Numbered from the stretch's first letter, positions 51,948 to 60,772 are shown. The stretch is DNA of 64,000 nt from Micromonospora rifamycinica (GCF_900090265.1 NZ_LT607752.1:5958001-6022000), one strand, 5' to 3'. Made by a program: numbers and translations. The notes: generated from the letters alone by a model not told the origin.

Positions 51948-54053
51948 GTGACGCTGATCGATGAGGGTGACGATCCGTACCGCTGGTTGGAGGACCTGGA
52001 CGGGGCGGACGCCGCCGGCTGGGTCCGCGACCGCAACGCGGCGACCGTCGCGGCGCTGACCGGTGACGACGCGTTCGTCGCGGCGCAGGCCGAGATCCGC
52101 CAGGTGCTCGACGCCGACGACCGCATCCCGTACCCGGGCTGGCGCGGCGACGGGCACTACTACGACTACTGGCGGGACGCGGTGCACCCCCGGGGGCTGT
52201 GGCGGCGTACCACGTTGGCGCAGTACCGGCGGCCCGAACCGGCCTGGGACGTGCTGCTCGACCTGGACGCGCTGGCCGCCGCCGAGGACGAGAACTGGGT
52301 CTGGGGCGGGGTGACGGTGCTCAAACCCGGCCACCGGCGCTGCCTGGTCAGCCTGTCCCGGGGCGGCAAGGACGCGGTGGTGGTCCGCGAGTACGACCTG
52401 GACACCCGCACCTTCGTCGCCGACGGGTTCACCCTCGCCGAGGCCAAGAGCGACGTCACCTGGATCGACGTCGACCGGATCTACGTCGGCACCGATCTCG
52501 GCCCCGGTTCGCTGACCGCCTCCGGCTATCCGAGGGTGATCCGCCGGTGGCGGCGGGGCACCCCGCTGACCGAGGCCGAGATCGTGTACGAGGGACAGGT
52601 CGACGACGTGTCCGTGTACGCCTCGCACGACCCGACGCCCGGGTACGAGCGCGACTTCGTGGGCCGCAGCCTGGACTTCTACCGGACCCGGAGCCTGCTG
52701 CTGACCCCCGACGGGAGGCAGCTCCCGGTCCCGGTCCCCGATGACGCCCAGTGGGACGTGCACCGGGAGTGGCTGCTGGTCCGGACGCGGTCGCCGTGGG
52801 AGGTCGCCGGGGTGACCCATCCGGCCGGGGCGCTGCTGGCGGCCCGGTTCGACGACTTCCTCGCCGGTGGCCGTGAGCTGACGGTGCTGTTCGAGCCCGA
52901 CGAGCGGACCGCGCTCAGCTACCACGTCTGGACCCGGCACCACCTGATCCTGGCCACCCTGGTCGACGTACGACGGCGGTTGGCCGTGCTGACCCCCGAC
53001 GGCCCGGAACCGGCCGATGCCCCGCAGCCGGCCGTCGGGTCGGGGTCTCCCGACCGGCCGGTGGCGGGCGGTGGCGGGCGGTGGCGGCGGGAGCCGTTGG
53101 CCGGGGCGGCGGAGGACGACGACAGCTGGATCGTGGACACCGATCCGGATCTCGGCGACGACTACCTGATCGCCTCGACCGGCTACCTGCGGCCGGCGAC
53201 GCTGGGGCTGGGGCGGATCGGCGGCCCGGTCGAGGTCCTCAAGCGGGAACCGGCTTTCTTCGACGCCACCGGCATGACCGTGCGCCAGTTCTTCGCCACC
53301 TCCGCCGACGGAACCCGGGTGCCGTACTCCGTGGTGGGCGACCCGACGGCGGCCGCCGGGCCGACGCTGCTCACCGGGTACGGCGGGTTCGAGGTGTCGC
53401 TGACCGCCCACTACGACGGGGTGGTCGGCCGGTGCTGGCTGGCCCGGGGCGGCAGCTACGTGGTGGCGAACATCCGGGGCGGCGGGGAGTACGGCCCGCG
53501 GTGGCACCGGGCGGCGCTGCGCGAGAACCGCCCCCGGGCGTACGAGGACTTCGCCGCGGTCGCCGAAGACCTGGTGGCGCGGGGGATCACCACCCCGGAG
53601 AAGCTCGGCATCGAGGGCGGCAGCAACGGCGGGCTGCTGATGGGGGCGATGCTGACCCGCTACCCGATGCTGGTCGGCGCGGTGGTGGCGAACGTGCCGC
53701 TGCTGGACATGCGGCGCTTCCACCGGCTGCTCGCCGGGGCATCCTGGATGGCCGAGTACGGCGACCCGGACCTGCCCGCCGACTGGGCGTTCCTGCGGGG
53801 CTACTCGCCGTACCACAACGTGCGGCCCGGGGTGCGGTACCCGCCGGTCCTGCTGGTCACCTCGACCCGGGACGACCGGGTGCACCCGGGGCACGCCCGC
53901 AAGATGGCCGCGCTGCTGGGCGAGCACGGCTACGACGTGTCGTACTACGAGAACGTCGAGGGCGGGCACGGCGCGGCGAGCAACAACGAGCAACGGGCGT
54001 TCCTGTCGGCGTTGACGTTCCGCTTTCTGTGGCGGCGGTTGGGTGGCCGTTGA
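51948..54053 (+). CDS. Prolyl oligopeptidase family serine peptidase
   Basis: 701-aa S9 peptidase. The N-terminal start D-P-Y-R-W-L-E-D-L is a hallmark, followed by a beta-propeller, and the C-terminal hydrolase domain has G-G-S-N-G-G (Ser), T-R-D-D-R-V-H-P (Asp) and E-G-G-H-G (His), the full triad. No signal peptide, so cytosolic peptide turnover is likely. GTG 51948 lies just before the fold, with weak GGCAGGG upstream. A Gly/Ala-rich insertion occurs at about residues 350-385. Confidence 0.92.
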   Translation: MTLIDEGDDPYRWLEDLDGADAAGWVRDRNAATVAALTGDDAFVAAQAEIRQVLDADDRIPYPGWRGDGHYYDYWRDAVHPRGLWRRTTLAQYRRPEPAWDVLLDLDALAAAEDENWVWGGVTVLKPGHRRCLVSLSRGGKDAVVVREYDLDTRTFVADGFTLAEAKSDVTWIDVDRIYVGTDLGPGSLTASGYPRVIRRWRRGTPLTEAEIVYEGQVDDVSVYASHDPTPGYERDFVGRSLDFYRTRSLLLTPDGRQLPVPVPDDAQWDVHREWLLVRTRSPWEVAGVTHPAGALLAARFDDFLAGGRELTVLFEPDERTALSYHVWTRHHLILATLVDVRRRLAVLTPDGPEPADAPQPAVGSGSPDRPVAGGGGRWRREPLAGAAEDDDSWIVDTDPDLGDDYLIASTGYLRPATLGLGRIGGPVEVLKREPAFFDATGMTVRQFFATSADGTRVPYSVVGDPTAAAGPTLLTGYGGFEVSLTAHYDGVVGRCWLARGGSYVVANIRGGGEYGPRWHRAALRENRPRAYEDFAAVAEDLVARGITTPEKLGIEGGSNGGLLMGAMLTRYPMLVGAVVANVPLLDMRRFHRLLAGASWMAEYGDPDLPADWAFLRGYSPYHNVRPGVRYPPVLLVTSTRDDRVHPGHARKMAALLGEHGYDVSYYENVEGGHGAASNNEQRAFLSALTFRFLWRRLGGR

Positions 54054-54251
54054 TCGGGTTTCGTGGGGGTGCACCGCGATATCTCCCGGGAATAACGGTC
54101 CCCGACATCGGCGGGAACGGGAATTCCAAAGTGGACGTGAATGCGTATTCACTCTATTCATTTGTCGGTGACGTGACTCGATACCGTAGTTCCTTGAAGT
54201 CGGCGTGTGCAAATGACTACTATCTGTAGTTGCCGACTTCGGGGAGGGGAC
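54054..54251 (+). promoter_or_regulatory. A/T-rich control region before the NLR operon
   Basis: About 54115-54235 is far less GC-rich than the rest. GTGAAT-gcgt-ATTCAC (54137-54152) and GAAGTCGGC (54196-54204) with GCCGACTTC (54232-54240) are inverted repeats. The second would fold over the -10-like TATCTG and place the GGGGAGGGG ribosome site just after its right arm, so it could be an operator or a translation switch. Confidence 0.5.
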
Positions 54252-54452
54252 ATGAGGCTTCGTTTTCTCGCCACGTCCAGCAACTCTGGATCGTGTCCGA
54301 GCCTGTACGAGACCGACAACGGTGACATCGTGGTGCAGGGCTACCGGTTGACCGACCCGGAGGCGCTCGGCCAACTGCGGGACGTGTTGCCCGACGAGAC
54401 ATTCGTCGTGGTGCCCCGGGAACTGATGTCCTGGTTCGAGCAGAAGGACTGA
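54252..54452 (+). CDS. Small protein beside DUF6879
   Basis: 66-aa protein starting M-R-L-R-F-L-A-T-S-S-N-S-G-S-C-P and ending with V-P-R-E-L-M-S-W-F-E. GGGGAGGGG before ATG 54252 makes a strong ribosome site. It resembles the short proteins that are often encoded next to DUF6879 genes in actinomycetes. The next gene is one base away. No function known. Confidence 0.7.
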   Translation: MRLRFLATSSNSGSCPSLYETDNGDIVVQGYRLTDPEALGQLRDVLPDETFVVVPRELMSWFEQKD

Positions 54453-54453
54453 G

Positions 54454-54993
54454 ATGGGGTCGCCCGTCACCGACCCCACCGCTTTCCGACGCCTTTTCGA
54501 GAGTTTCCAGCACGCCGCCTTCAAGCTGGAGGTCCGCCGGTCGTACGGCGTGCCCGCCGAGGACGAGCCGTTCCGGGTCTTTCTCACCGGGGCGGACCCG
54601 GGCATCGACTGGCTGCGGCCGTGGCTCGACCTGATGCGGGCCGAGACGGCACGGGGCAAGCGGGTGGAGCGGGTCCGGGTCGTCGACGAGCCGCCGAGCG
54701 ACTACCTGCGGTTCGAGATGTCGGTGACGCCCCACAACATCGCGGCGGGCGAGGACATCCGCTACCTCGACCGTCGCCGGGCGACCGAGCTGGCGCTGCC
54801 GCACTACGACTTCTGGCTGTTCGACTCGCAGCTCGTCGCGTTCCTGCACTTCACCGAGGACGACCGGTTCGTGGGCTTCAGCACCACCGAGGACCCGGCC
54901 GAGGTGTTGCGGCACTGCCAGTCCCGCGACCGGGCCTGGACGCGGGCCACTCCCTTCTCGGCGCCGCCGGCCCCGGTGGCGGCAGCGGCCTGA
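54454..54993 (+). CDS. DUF6879 family protein
   Basis: 179-aa protein. The family pattern S-D-Y-L-R-F-E-M-S-V-T followed by N-I-A-A-G-E-D-I-R-Y-L, then L-A-L-P-H-Y-D-F-W-L-F-D-S and L-H-F, is intact. It lies in the same operon as the NLR-like gene. DUF6879 proteins often neighbour XRE regulators and signalling ATPases; what they do is not known. Confidence 0.83.
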   Translation: MGSPVTDPTAFRRLFESFQHAAFKLEVRRSYGVPAEDEPFRVFLTGADPGIDWLRPWLDLMRAETARGKRVERVRVVDEPPSDYLRFEMSVTPHNIAAGEDIRYLDRRRATELALPHYDFWLFDSQLVAFLHFTEDDRFVGFSTTEDPAEVLRHCQSRDRAWTRATPFSAPPAPVAAAA

Positions 54994-55019
54994 TCGCGGA
55001 CCATCGCGTGGCCAGTGTC

Positions 55020-57188
55020 ATGGGTGACGACCGGAACCGGGCGGACAACGACTTTTCCGGCCGCAGCGCGGCGGTGGTGCAGGCCGGGCTCATCCAGGGC
55101 GACGTGCACCTGCGGACGGTCACCGAGACGCCGTTGCCGTCACCACGGCAGTTGCCGCCCGCGACCAAGGGTTTCATCGACCGCGAGGTGCACATCCAGC
55201 AACTCGACTCGCTGCTCGACGAGGTGGAACTGATCACCGACAAGGCCCGGTTGCCCGTCGTCACCATCTCCACCATCTCGGGCAGCGCCGGGGTGGGAAA
55301 GACGGCACTGGCCGTGCACTGGGCGCACCGGGTGCGGGAACGCTTCCCCGACGGTGACCTCTACATCAACCTGCGTGGCTACGACGCCGTGCCGCCGCTG
55401 ACCCCGCACGAGGCCCTCGACGGGTTCCTCCGGGCGATGGACGTGCCCGCCGAGAAGGTCCCCCGGGACCTGCACGACCGCACCGCGCTGTACCGGTCGC
55501 TGACCACCGGCCGGCGGATGCTGATCCTGCTCGACAACGCCGCCACCGCCGAGCAGGTGCGGCCACTGCTCCCCGCCGCACCGAGCTGCATGGTGCTCAT
55601 CACGAGCCGCAGCCGGCTCTCCGGGCTGGCCGTCCGCGACGGTGCCATCCGGGCGGTGCTGGACGTGCTGTCGCACCAGGACGCGACCCGGCTGCTCAGG
55701 GTGACCATCGGGGCCGAGCGGGTGGACCGGCAACCCGAGGCGGCGGCGCGGCTGATCGCGCTCTGCTCGCACCTGCCGCTCGCCCTGCGGATCGTCGCCG
55801 ACCGCGCCCGGCTCGACGAGGAGCGACCGCTCGGGGAGCTGGTCGAGGAGTTGGCCGCCGAGGAGAGCCGCCTCGACGCGCTGGCCGTCGAGGACGACGA
55901 CCTGTCGGCCGTCCGCACGGTCTTCTCCTGGTCCTACCAGGCCCTGCGGGCCGAGACGGCGCGGATGTTCCGGCTGGTCGGCCTGCACCCCGGAGCCGAC
56001 ATCGCGCTCGACGCGGCGGCCCGCCTCGCCGGCTGCGCCCCGTCGGTTGCGCGCCGGCACCTCGAATCGCTCGTCGGACTGCACCTGCTCACCCGCAGCG
56101 GACCCCACCGGTTCCGGCTGCACGACCTGCTGAGGCTGTACGCGATGGAACGAGCGACCCTCGACGAGAGCCCGGAGGCCGTCCACGCCGCCCGGGAGCG
56201 ACTGCTGCGGTGGTACCTGCACCACACCTACGCGGCCTACCGGGCGATCCTGCCGCAGGGGCGGCCGCTGCCCGGCGTCGACGTCCCACCCGACGCGACG
56301 CTCGACGACGCGCTGCGGTGGTGCGAGCACGAACGGCTCAACCTGCTCGACGTCGTCCGCGCCGCGCCCGGGTGGGGCCATCACCGGCTCGGGTGGCAGA
56401 TCGCGCTCGCCAGCATGGCCTTCTTCGAGCGCAGGTCCTACTGGAAGGCGTGGATCGACAGTCACCTGGCGGGCCTGGACTGCGCCCGGCACCTGAGCGA
56501 CCGCCAGGCCGAGGGGTGGCTGATGCTCAGCCTCGGCGACGCCTGGTGGGACCGGGGTGACCTCGACGAGGCCGGACGCTGCTACGCCGGCTCACTGGAA
56601 GCGGCACGGGACGTCGCCGACGCGTGGACCACCGGGTACGCCCTGCGCGGATGCGGCCTGGTCGAGGAGGACCGGGGAGACTTCGCCGAGGCGACCCGCT
56701 ACGCCCGGGAGGCGCTGCTGACCTTCCGGCAGTCGGGCGAGGAACGCGGCACCGGCCTGGCCCTGATGAGCCTCGGCAACGCGCTACGCGGCGCCGGCCG
56801 CTACGCCGAGGCCCTCGCCTCGTACGACGACGCGATGACGGTCTTCGAGCGGCTGCGGAACCGGTGGAGTCAGGGGCTGGTCGCCCTCCACCGGGGGCAG
56901 ACGCTGCTGCACGCCGGTGAGCCCGCCCCGGCGTTGGCGGCGGTCACCTCGGCCGCCGCGCTGTTCCGCGAACTCGGCGACCGCCGGCACGCCGCCCTGG
57001 CCCGCTCGTACGAGGGCGACGCCCAGCTCCGGCTCCATCAGCCGCACGCCGCCCGCGAAGCGCTCGCCGACGCGCTGCTGACCCTGCTGGAACTCGACGA
57101 CCCCCTCGCGGCGGACGTGCGCCGACGCCTGGCCGCCCTCGACCACGACACCACCACTCCGGACCAGCAGGAGGAGCAGGATGGATGA
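55020..57188 (+). CDS. NB-ARC-TPR (NLR-like) STAND protein with N-terminal amyloid-type motif
   Basis: 722-aa STAND protein. Residues 10-31 (N-D-F-S-G-R to V-V-Q-A-G-L-I-Q-G-D-V-H-L) are a short Gly/Val motif ahead of the ATPase. NB-ARC spans about 45-400, with Walker A G-S-A-G-V-G-K-T (88-95), L-I-L-L-D-N-A near 167, S-R-S-R-L and L-P-L-A-L-R. A winged-helix part follows, then at least four TPR repeats at 480-720. There is no AfsR-like SARP domain. ATG 55020 or GTG 55008 starts it. It overlaps the next small gene by 8 bases. The TPRs probably sense a signal, and the N-terminal motif seeds the partner protein. Confidence 0.87.
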   Translation: MGDDRNRADNDFSGRSAAVVQAGLIQGDVHLRTVTETPLPSPRQLPPATKGFIDREVHIQQLDSLLDEVELITDKARLPVVTISTISGSAGVGKTALAVHWAHRVRERFPDGDLYINLRGYDAVPPLTPHEALDGFLRAMDVPAEKVPRDLHDRTALYRSLTTGRRMLILLDNAATAEQVRPLLPAAPSCMVLITSRSRLSGLAVRDGAIRAVLDVLSHQDATRLLRVTIGAERVDRQPEAAARLIALCSHLPLALRIVADRARLDEERPLGELVEELAAEESRLDALAVEDDDLSAVRTVFSWSYQALRAETARMFRLVGLHPGADIALDAAARLAGCAPSVARRHLESLVGLHLLTRSGPHRFRLHDLLRLYAMERATLDESPEAVHAARERLLRWYLHHTYAAYRAILPQGRPLPGVDVPPDATLDDALRWCEHERLNLLDVVRAAPGWGHHRLGWQIALASMAFFERRSYWKAWIDSHLAGLDCARHLSDRQAEGWLMLSLGDAWWDRGDLDEAGRCYAGSLEAARDVADAWTTGYALRGCGLVEEDRGDFAEATRYAREALLTFRQSGEERGTGLALMSLGNALRGAGRYAEALASYDDAMTVFERLRNRWSQGLVALHRGQTLLHAGEPAPALAAVTSAAALFRELGDRRHAALARSYEGDAQLRLHQPHAAREALADALLTLLELDDPLAADVRRRLAALDHDTTTPDQQEEQDG

Positions 57189-57588
57189 CCCGATCCTCAC
57201 GGCGGTCGCCGTGGCACTGTCGACCCGCGCCGTCGAAGGCCTCACCGACGCGGCACGGGAAGCCCTGGCGTCGGTGATGCGCCTCGTCCGTCGCAAGGCG
57301 ACGGAACACCGCGCGCTGCGGGCCGCGCTCGCCGCCGAGCCCGCGTCCGGCGGGGGCGACGACCGGGCCGTCGCGGTGCGCCGGGCACTGGCCGACGCCG
57401 CCGACCATGATCCGGACTTCGACCAGGAACTACGCCGCCGCTGGGCGACCTTCCACCAGACGTCCGTACGGGCTGACGCAGTGACCAACACGGTGTCGGG
57501 TCGGGTCACCGGCCCGGTGGTGCAGGCGCGCGACATCTCCGGCGGGGTGCACCTGGACCTGTCCGCACAGCAGCACCCCCGGCGGTGA
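57181..57588 (+). CDS. Putative effector: helical (Bell-like) domain with C-terminal amyloid-type motif
   Basis: 135-aa protein. The first 45 residues form an amphipathic or hydrophobic helix (I-L-T-A-V-A-V-A-L-S-T-R-A-V-E-G-L) followed by charged helices up to about 95. At residues 103-125 N-T-V-S-G-R to V-V-Q-A-R-D-I-S-G-G-V-H-L repeats the motif at the N-terminus of the NLR protein, with one gap. This layout (helical domain, then C-terminal motif, gene next to an NLR with the motif at its N-terminus) is that reported for bacterial NLR-linked amyloid effectors (Bell/BASS). Killing of the host cell membrane is the likely outcome, by inference. Confidence 0.72.
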   Translation: MDDPILTAVAVALSTRAVEGLTDAAREALASVMRLVRRKATEHRALRAALAAEPASGGGDDRAVAVRRALADAADHDPDFDQELRRRWATFHQTSVRADAVTNTVSGRVTGPVVQARDISGGVHLDLSAQQHPRR

Positions 57589-57643
57589 CGGCGCGTCGTG
57601 ACGTGATGGCCAATCGTCAGTATGCAGCGGCTATGCTGAGAGT

Positions 57644-57925
57644 ATGACTCGCCGTATCACGATCAGCTTGCCCGACGACGTGGCCGCCTACGTCGAACGC
57701 ACCCAGGGCAACACGTCCGGTTTCATCGCGGGGGTCCTCCGGCGGAAGATGCGGGCGGACGGCCTCCGGGCGCGCTGGGCGCAGCTCGGTTACGTCGTCA
57801 CCGATGAGGACGTCGAGTCGACGAGGAGCCGCCTGGCGGCTCTGCCACCGATCAGTGACGAGCAGCATGCCCGGAATCTCGAATGGCTCCGCCAGTTCGA
57901 CGAGGACGGCAGCGCCGCCGCGTGA
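57644..57925 (+). CDS. VapB-like antitoxin (ribbon-helix-helix)
   Basis: 93-aa antitoxin. The start R-R-I-T-I-S-L-P-D-D-V-A-A-Y-V is a ribbon-helix-helix DNA-binding fold; the rest is charged and helical and should wrap the toxin. TATGCT (57632-57637) sits six bases before the ATG, so the mRNA may lack a leader. The toxin gene overlaps its stop (GTGA). Confidence 0.83.
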   Translation: MTRRITISLPDDVAAYVERTQGNTSGFIAGVLRRKMRADGLRARWAQLGYVVTDEDVESTRSRLAALPPISDEQHARNLEWLRQFDEDGSAAA

Positions 57926-58332
57926 ACGGCCTGGTCCTCGACACCTCTGCGCTGCTCGCTTACGCCTCGGGAACCAGTGTCGAGCCCGGTTCCATGATCA
58001 CTCTCGCCGAGGAGGACCCGGAGCAGCAGCTGTGGGTGCCCGCGCTCTGCCTCGGGCAGGCGCAGCTCGAACTGGCGGGTACCGCCTCCGCCGCCCTCCT
58101 CGACCTGCTGTTCACCGAGGACCGTGACATTCAGGTGGCCGTATACGACGCCGCCACGAGCCGGCGGGTGGCGCGGCTGGCGGCGCGTACACAGGTGTCG
58201 TTGGATGCCGCGCACGCCGTCACCACCGCCGTGCTCTACCGCTGCTATCTGGTCACCCGGGATCCGAAGGCCCTGACGCCGGCGCTGCCCCCGGGAATGG
58301 AGATCCTCGACATCAGCGAGACCTGGGACTGA
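57922..58332 (+). CDS. PIN-domain toxin (VapC-like)
   Basis: 136-aa PIN-fold ribonuclease. The first acid is in V-L-D-T-S-A-L-L-A, another in L-E-L-A-G, then S-L-D-A-A-H-A-V and T-R-D-P-K-A-L, giving the expected four acidic positions. GTG 57922 overlaps the antitoxin stop. It is a divergent PIN, so the RNA target cannot be named. It may help stabilise the neighbouring NLR operon. Confidence 0.78.
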   Translation: MNGLVLDTSALLAYASGTSVEPGSMITLAEEDPEQQLWVPALCLGQAQLELAGTASAALLDLLFTEDRDIQVAVYDAATSRRVARLAARTQVSLDAAHAVTTAVLYRCYLVTRDPKALTPALPPGMEILDISETWD

Positions 58333-58429
58333 CGGTACCGGTCAGCCGGCTGCTCTCCAGCGGCTCGCGCTGCCTGCTCCGGCCGGACCACGAAGGCGGC
58401 TGCTCCCGGCGGCGCGGGTGGCGGTGAGC

Positions 58430-58590
58430 GGACGACCGGTACCGCGCTCCCGACCGAACACCCGGTCACCGTGACGCCGGGATGCCGCCCGGCTCAGCGC
58501 CGGGAGTCACCGGGACACCGGGGGTGCTGTCCGGCTCCCCGCCCGGCGTCACCGTGACGCCGGGTCGCCGTGCTCAGCGCCGGGGTGCGT
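58430..58590. repeat. Imperfect direct repeats in the gap after the PIN gene
   Basis: CACCGTGACGCCGGG appears at about 58467-58481 and 58549-58563, each followed after a few bases by CTCAGCGCCGGG, so one copy runs into the end of the hydrolase gene. The 58333-58573 gap holds no gene. The repeats may reflect slippage at the gene end. Confidence 0.5.
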
Positions 58591-59419
58591 CGCCCGCCGC
58601 CACCGGGGCCTGCGTCATCCGGGTCGCCCAGTCCAGGGCGTAGTCGGCGACCGCCTCCCAGCCCGGCTCACCCACCGTGAAGTGGGAGCGGCCGGGAAAC
58701 TCGTGGTAAGCGGTCACCGCCCGCGACTTCTGGTAGAGCCCGGCGTTCGCCTTGACCAGCGAGGGCGGGGCCACGTGGTCCTCGCCGCCGGCGATCAGCA
58801 GCAGCGGCGGCCGGTCGTCGCGGCCGGTGTCGACCGCTGCGGCCGAGTGCGGGTCGAGGTTGGCGAACGCCCCCTCGAACAGCACGTGCCCGGCGGCCGG
58901 GACGGCGTAGCGCCGCCAGGCCCGGTCGGAGTCGTCCGGCTGGAGGGTGTTACCGAAGGCGTACCGGAACTCGTCCGGGCTGATCTGCACCCCCCGGTGC
59001 CGGTTCACCGGGCTGTGCAGCACCGGGTACGACGCCCGCAGCGTGCTGATCGGCAGCCGGAGCACCCCCTTGACCGGGGCGGACGCCACCGCCACGACGG
59101 CCGCGCCGAGTTGCCGGTCGGCCAGCACCTGGGCGACCAGCCCGCCGAACGAGTGGCCGATCACGATCGGTGCGCTCGGCAGCTCACGGATCACCGCCGC
59201 GTAGTGGTCGATCACCTGTCGCAGGGTGGTGCCGGCGACCGTGCCCGGGTCGGCGCGCAGCGCGGTCACCTCCCGGTCGAAGCCCGGCCAGGCCGGCGCG
59301 AGCACCCGGAACCCCCGTGCCGCGTACCGCTCGGCCCACCCCTCCCAGCTCCGCGGTGTCATCCACAGCCCGTGTACGAACACCACCGTGTCGACCGGCC
59401 CGCCCGACGTGTTCCCCAT
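58574..59419 (-). CDS. Alpha/beta hydrolase
   Basis: 281-aa hydrolase. V-V-F-V-H-G-L-W-M-T gives the oxyanion loop, G-H-S-F-G-G the nucleophile, G-G-E-D-H-V-A-P the acid and G-R-S-H-F the His. No signal peptide. Substrate unknown. The ATG has weak GGGGAGGAC upstream (read on the minus strand). Confidence 0.88.
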   Translation of the reverse strand: MGNTSGGPVDTVVFVHGLWMTPRSWEGWAERYAARGFRVLAPAWPGFDREVTALRADPGTVAGTTLRQVIDHYAAVIRELPSAPIVIGHSFGGLVAQVLADRQLGAAVVAVASAPVKGVLRLPISTLRASYPVLHSPVNRHRGVQISPDEFRYAFGNTLQPDDSDRAWRRYAVPAAGHVLFEGAFANLDPHSAAAVDTGRDDRPPLLLIAGGEDHVAPPSLVKANAGLYQKSRAVTAYHEFPGRSHFTVGEPGWEAVADYALDWATRMTQAPVAAGDAPRR

Positions 59420-59544
59420 GTCGTCCTCCCCACCTCACCCACCCCACCCCGACCCCGCCCGCATACCCACCTTCCACCCCCCGATGCACCCCCACCCGGG
59501 CAGGCACGCCCCCGGCGCCGCCCCGCCCCGCGCACGGCTTGAGA

Positions 59545-59612
59545 TCGTGCTGGTTCCAGGATGTAGTGGCTTCCTGCGGCTTCGAGACCACTACATCCTG
59601 GTTCCAGCACGA
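59545..59612. terminator. 25-bp inverted repeat with two mismatches
   Basis: Arms at 59545-59569 and 59588-59612 pair except for two T-T mismatches in their centre, with an 18-base loop. It lies 32 bases past the L,D-transpeptidase stop on the minus strand and probably ends that gene. Its length and lower GC content link it in style to the palindromes at 1526 and 23853. Confidence 0.68.
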
Positions 59613-59643
59613 CCTTGGAGAGAAGCGGGTCCGCCCGGCGGGG

Positions 59644-60531
59644 TCAGGAGGTGGGGAGGGCGTCGACGACGACCAGTTCGGTGCCGGGGCGTATCTCGGC
59701 GAGGAGGGTCTGCTGGGCGGTGCGGGTCAGGCGGATGCAGCCGTTCGTGACGTCCTGGCCGAGGGTGTCGTCGTCCTGCCAGGTGTGCAGGCCGATGTGC
59801 GCGCCCTTGAGGCCGCTGGGGACCGCGTCCGGGTCGTCCGGGACGGCGCCGAGCGCGAAGATGTCCACCCCGCCGTAGACCGGTTCGGGTGGGGGCGTGG
59901 TGCCGAGGATGAAGGTCCGGCCGAGCGGGGTCTCCTGGCCGGGCAGGCCGAGGCTGACCGGCCAGCTGCGTACCGGCTTGCCGTGCCGGTTCCAGGTGAG
60001 CTGGTGGGTCCGTCGCTGCACCACGATCTGGTCCCGCAGGGCGACCGGGGTCCAGCCACCCTGGGGCAGCCAGGCCACCCGGCGGCTCGCCGAGGGCAGC
60101 AGGACCGCCGTCCAGCCGGTGCGGCGCTCCACCACCGGCATGGTCAGCTCGACCCCGCTGATGGTGGGCGCGAGCAGGGCGCGCGGGCGTCCGCCGGGTG
60201 CGTCGTACGCGGCGATCTTCCGGGTGGGGGTGAGCCCCTCGGTCAGCGGGGTGACGTCGAGCGGGCGGGGGTCGGCCGGGAAGCCGGCGGGGGCCGGGTC
60301 GTAGTCGACCACCGGCAGCCCGGCGGGGGCCGGTGCGGCGGGCGGCACCGTCTCGTCCTCGCCGGGGGCGGCCACGGTGGGCGACGGTGGGGCGGCCCGT
60401 TGGCCGGGAAGGGGCGTGTCGGCCCGTAGCGCCGCGCCGACCAGCAGGGCCAGTGCCAGCAGCGTCGGTACGCCGACGACAGCGGCGAGCGGACCCCGCC
60501 CCCAGCGCTCGATCATCCGGTCAAACAGCAC
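59644..60531 (-). CDS. L,D-transpeptidase (YkuD family)
   Basis: 295-aa cell-wall enzyme with an N-terminal membrane anchor (residues 15-37), a Pro/Ala-rich spacer, an SH3-like part and a C-terminal YkuD domain. The active-site pattern I-G-L-H-T-W and V-T-N-G-C-I-R-L holds the catalytic His and Cys. It makes or edits 3-3 peptidoglycan cross-links. GTG 60531 is preceded by TAGAGT six bases upstream, so a leaderless mRNA is possible. Confidence 0.92.
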   Translation of the reverse strand: MLFDRMIERWGRGPLAAVVGVPTLLALALLVGAALRADTPLPGQRAAPPSPTVAAPGEDETVPPAAPAPAGLPVVDYDPAPAGFPADPRPLDVTPLTEGLTPTRKIAAYDAPGGRPRALLAPTISGVELTMPVVERRTGWTAVLLPSASRRVAWLPQGGWTPVALRDQIVVQRRTHQLTWNRHGKPVRSWPVSLGLPGQETPLGRTFILGTTPPPEPVYGGVDIFALGAVPDDPDAVPSGLKGAHIGLHTWQDDDTLGQDVTNGCIRLTRTAQQTLLAEIRPGTELVVVDALPTS

Positions 60532-60772
60532 AAATACACTCTAACGGGTACGAGGCTCCCGCCGGTGGCGAATCGTCAGGACGGGAACCCCGCGTCGTCG
60601 GGAGCCGCCACGGCGGTGCGCCGGGAGCTACACGCGTCCCGGGCCGGGCCGGTTCGAAGATCCGCCGAGAATTTTCGGCACCGGTGGTGATCCGTACGCG
60701 CCGGAGGTCCGTACTGGAGGTGGGAGCAAGGTCGGCCGGTGGTGGCGCCGCCGTTAGACGATCGAGGAGCAG

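Noticed and set aside
55020..57188. SARP/AfsR-type antibiotic regulator
   Set aside because: NB-ARC and TPR parts match, but the N-terminal winged-helix and BTAD domains of SARPs are missing; a short motif stands there instead.
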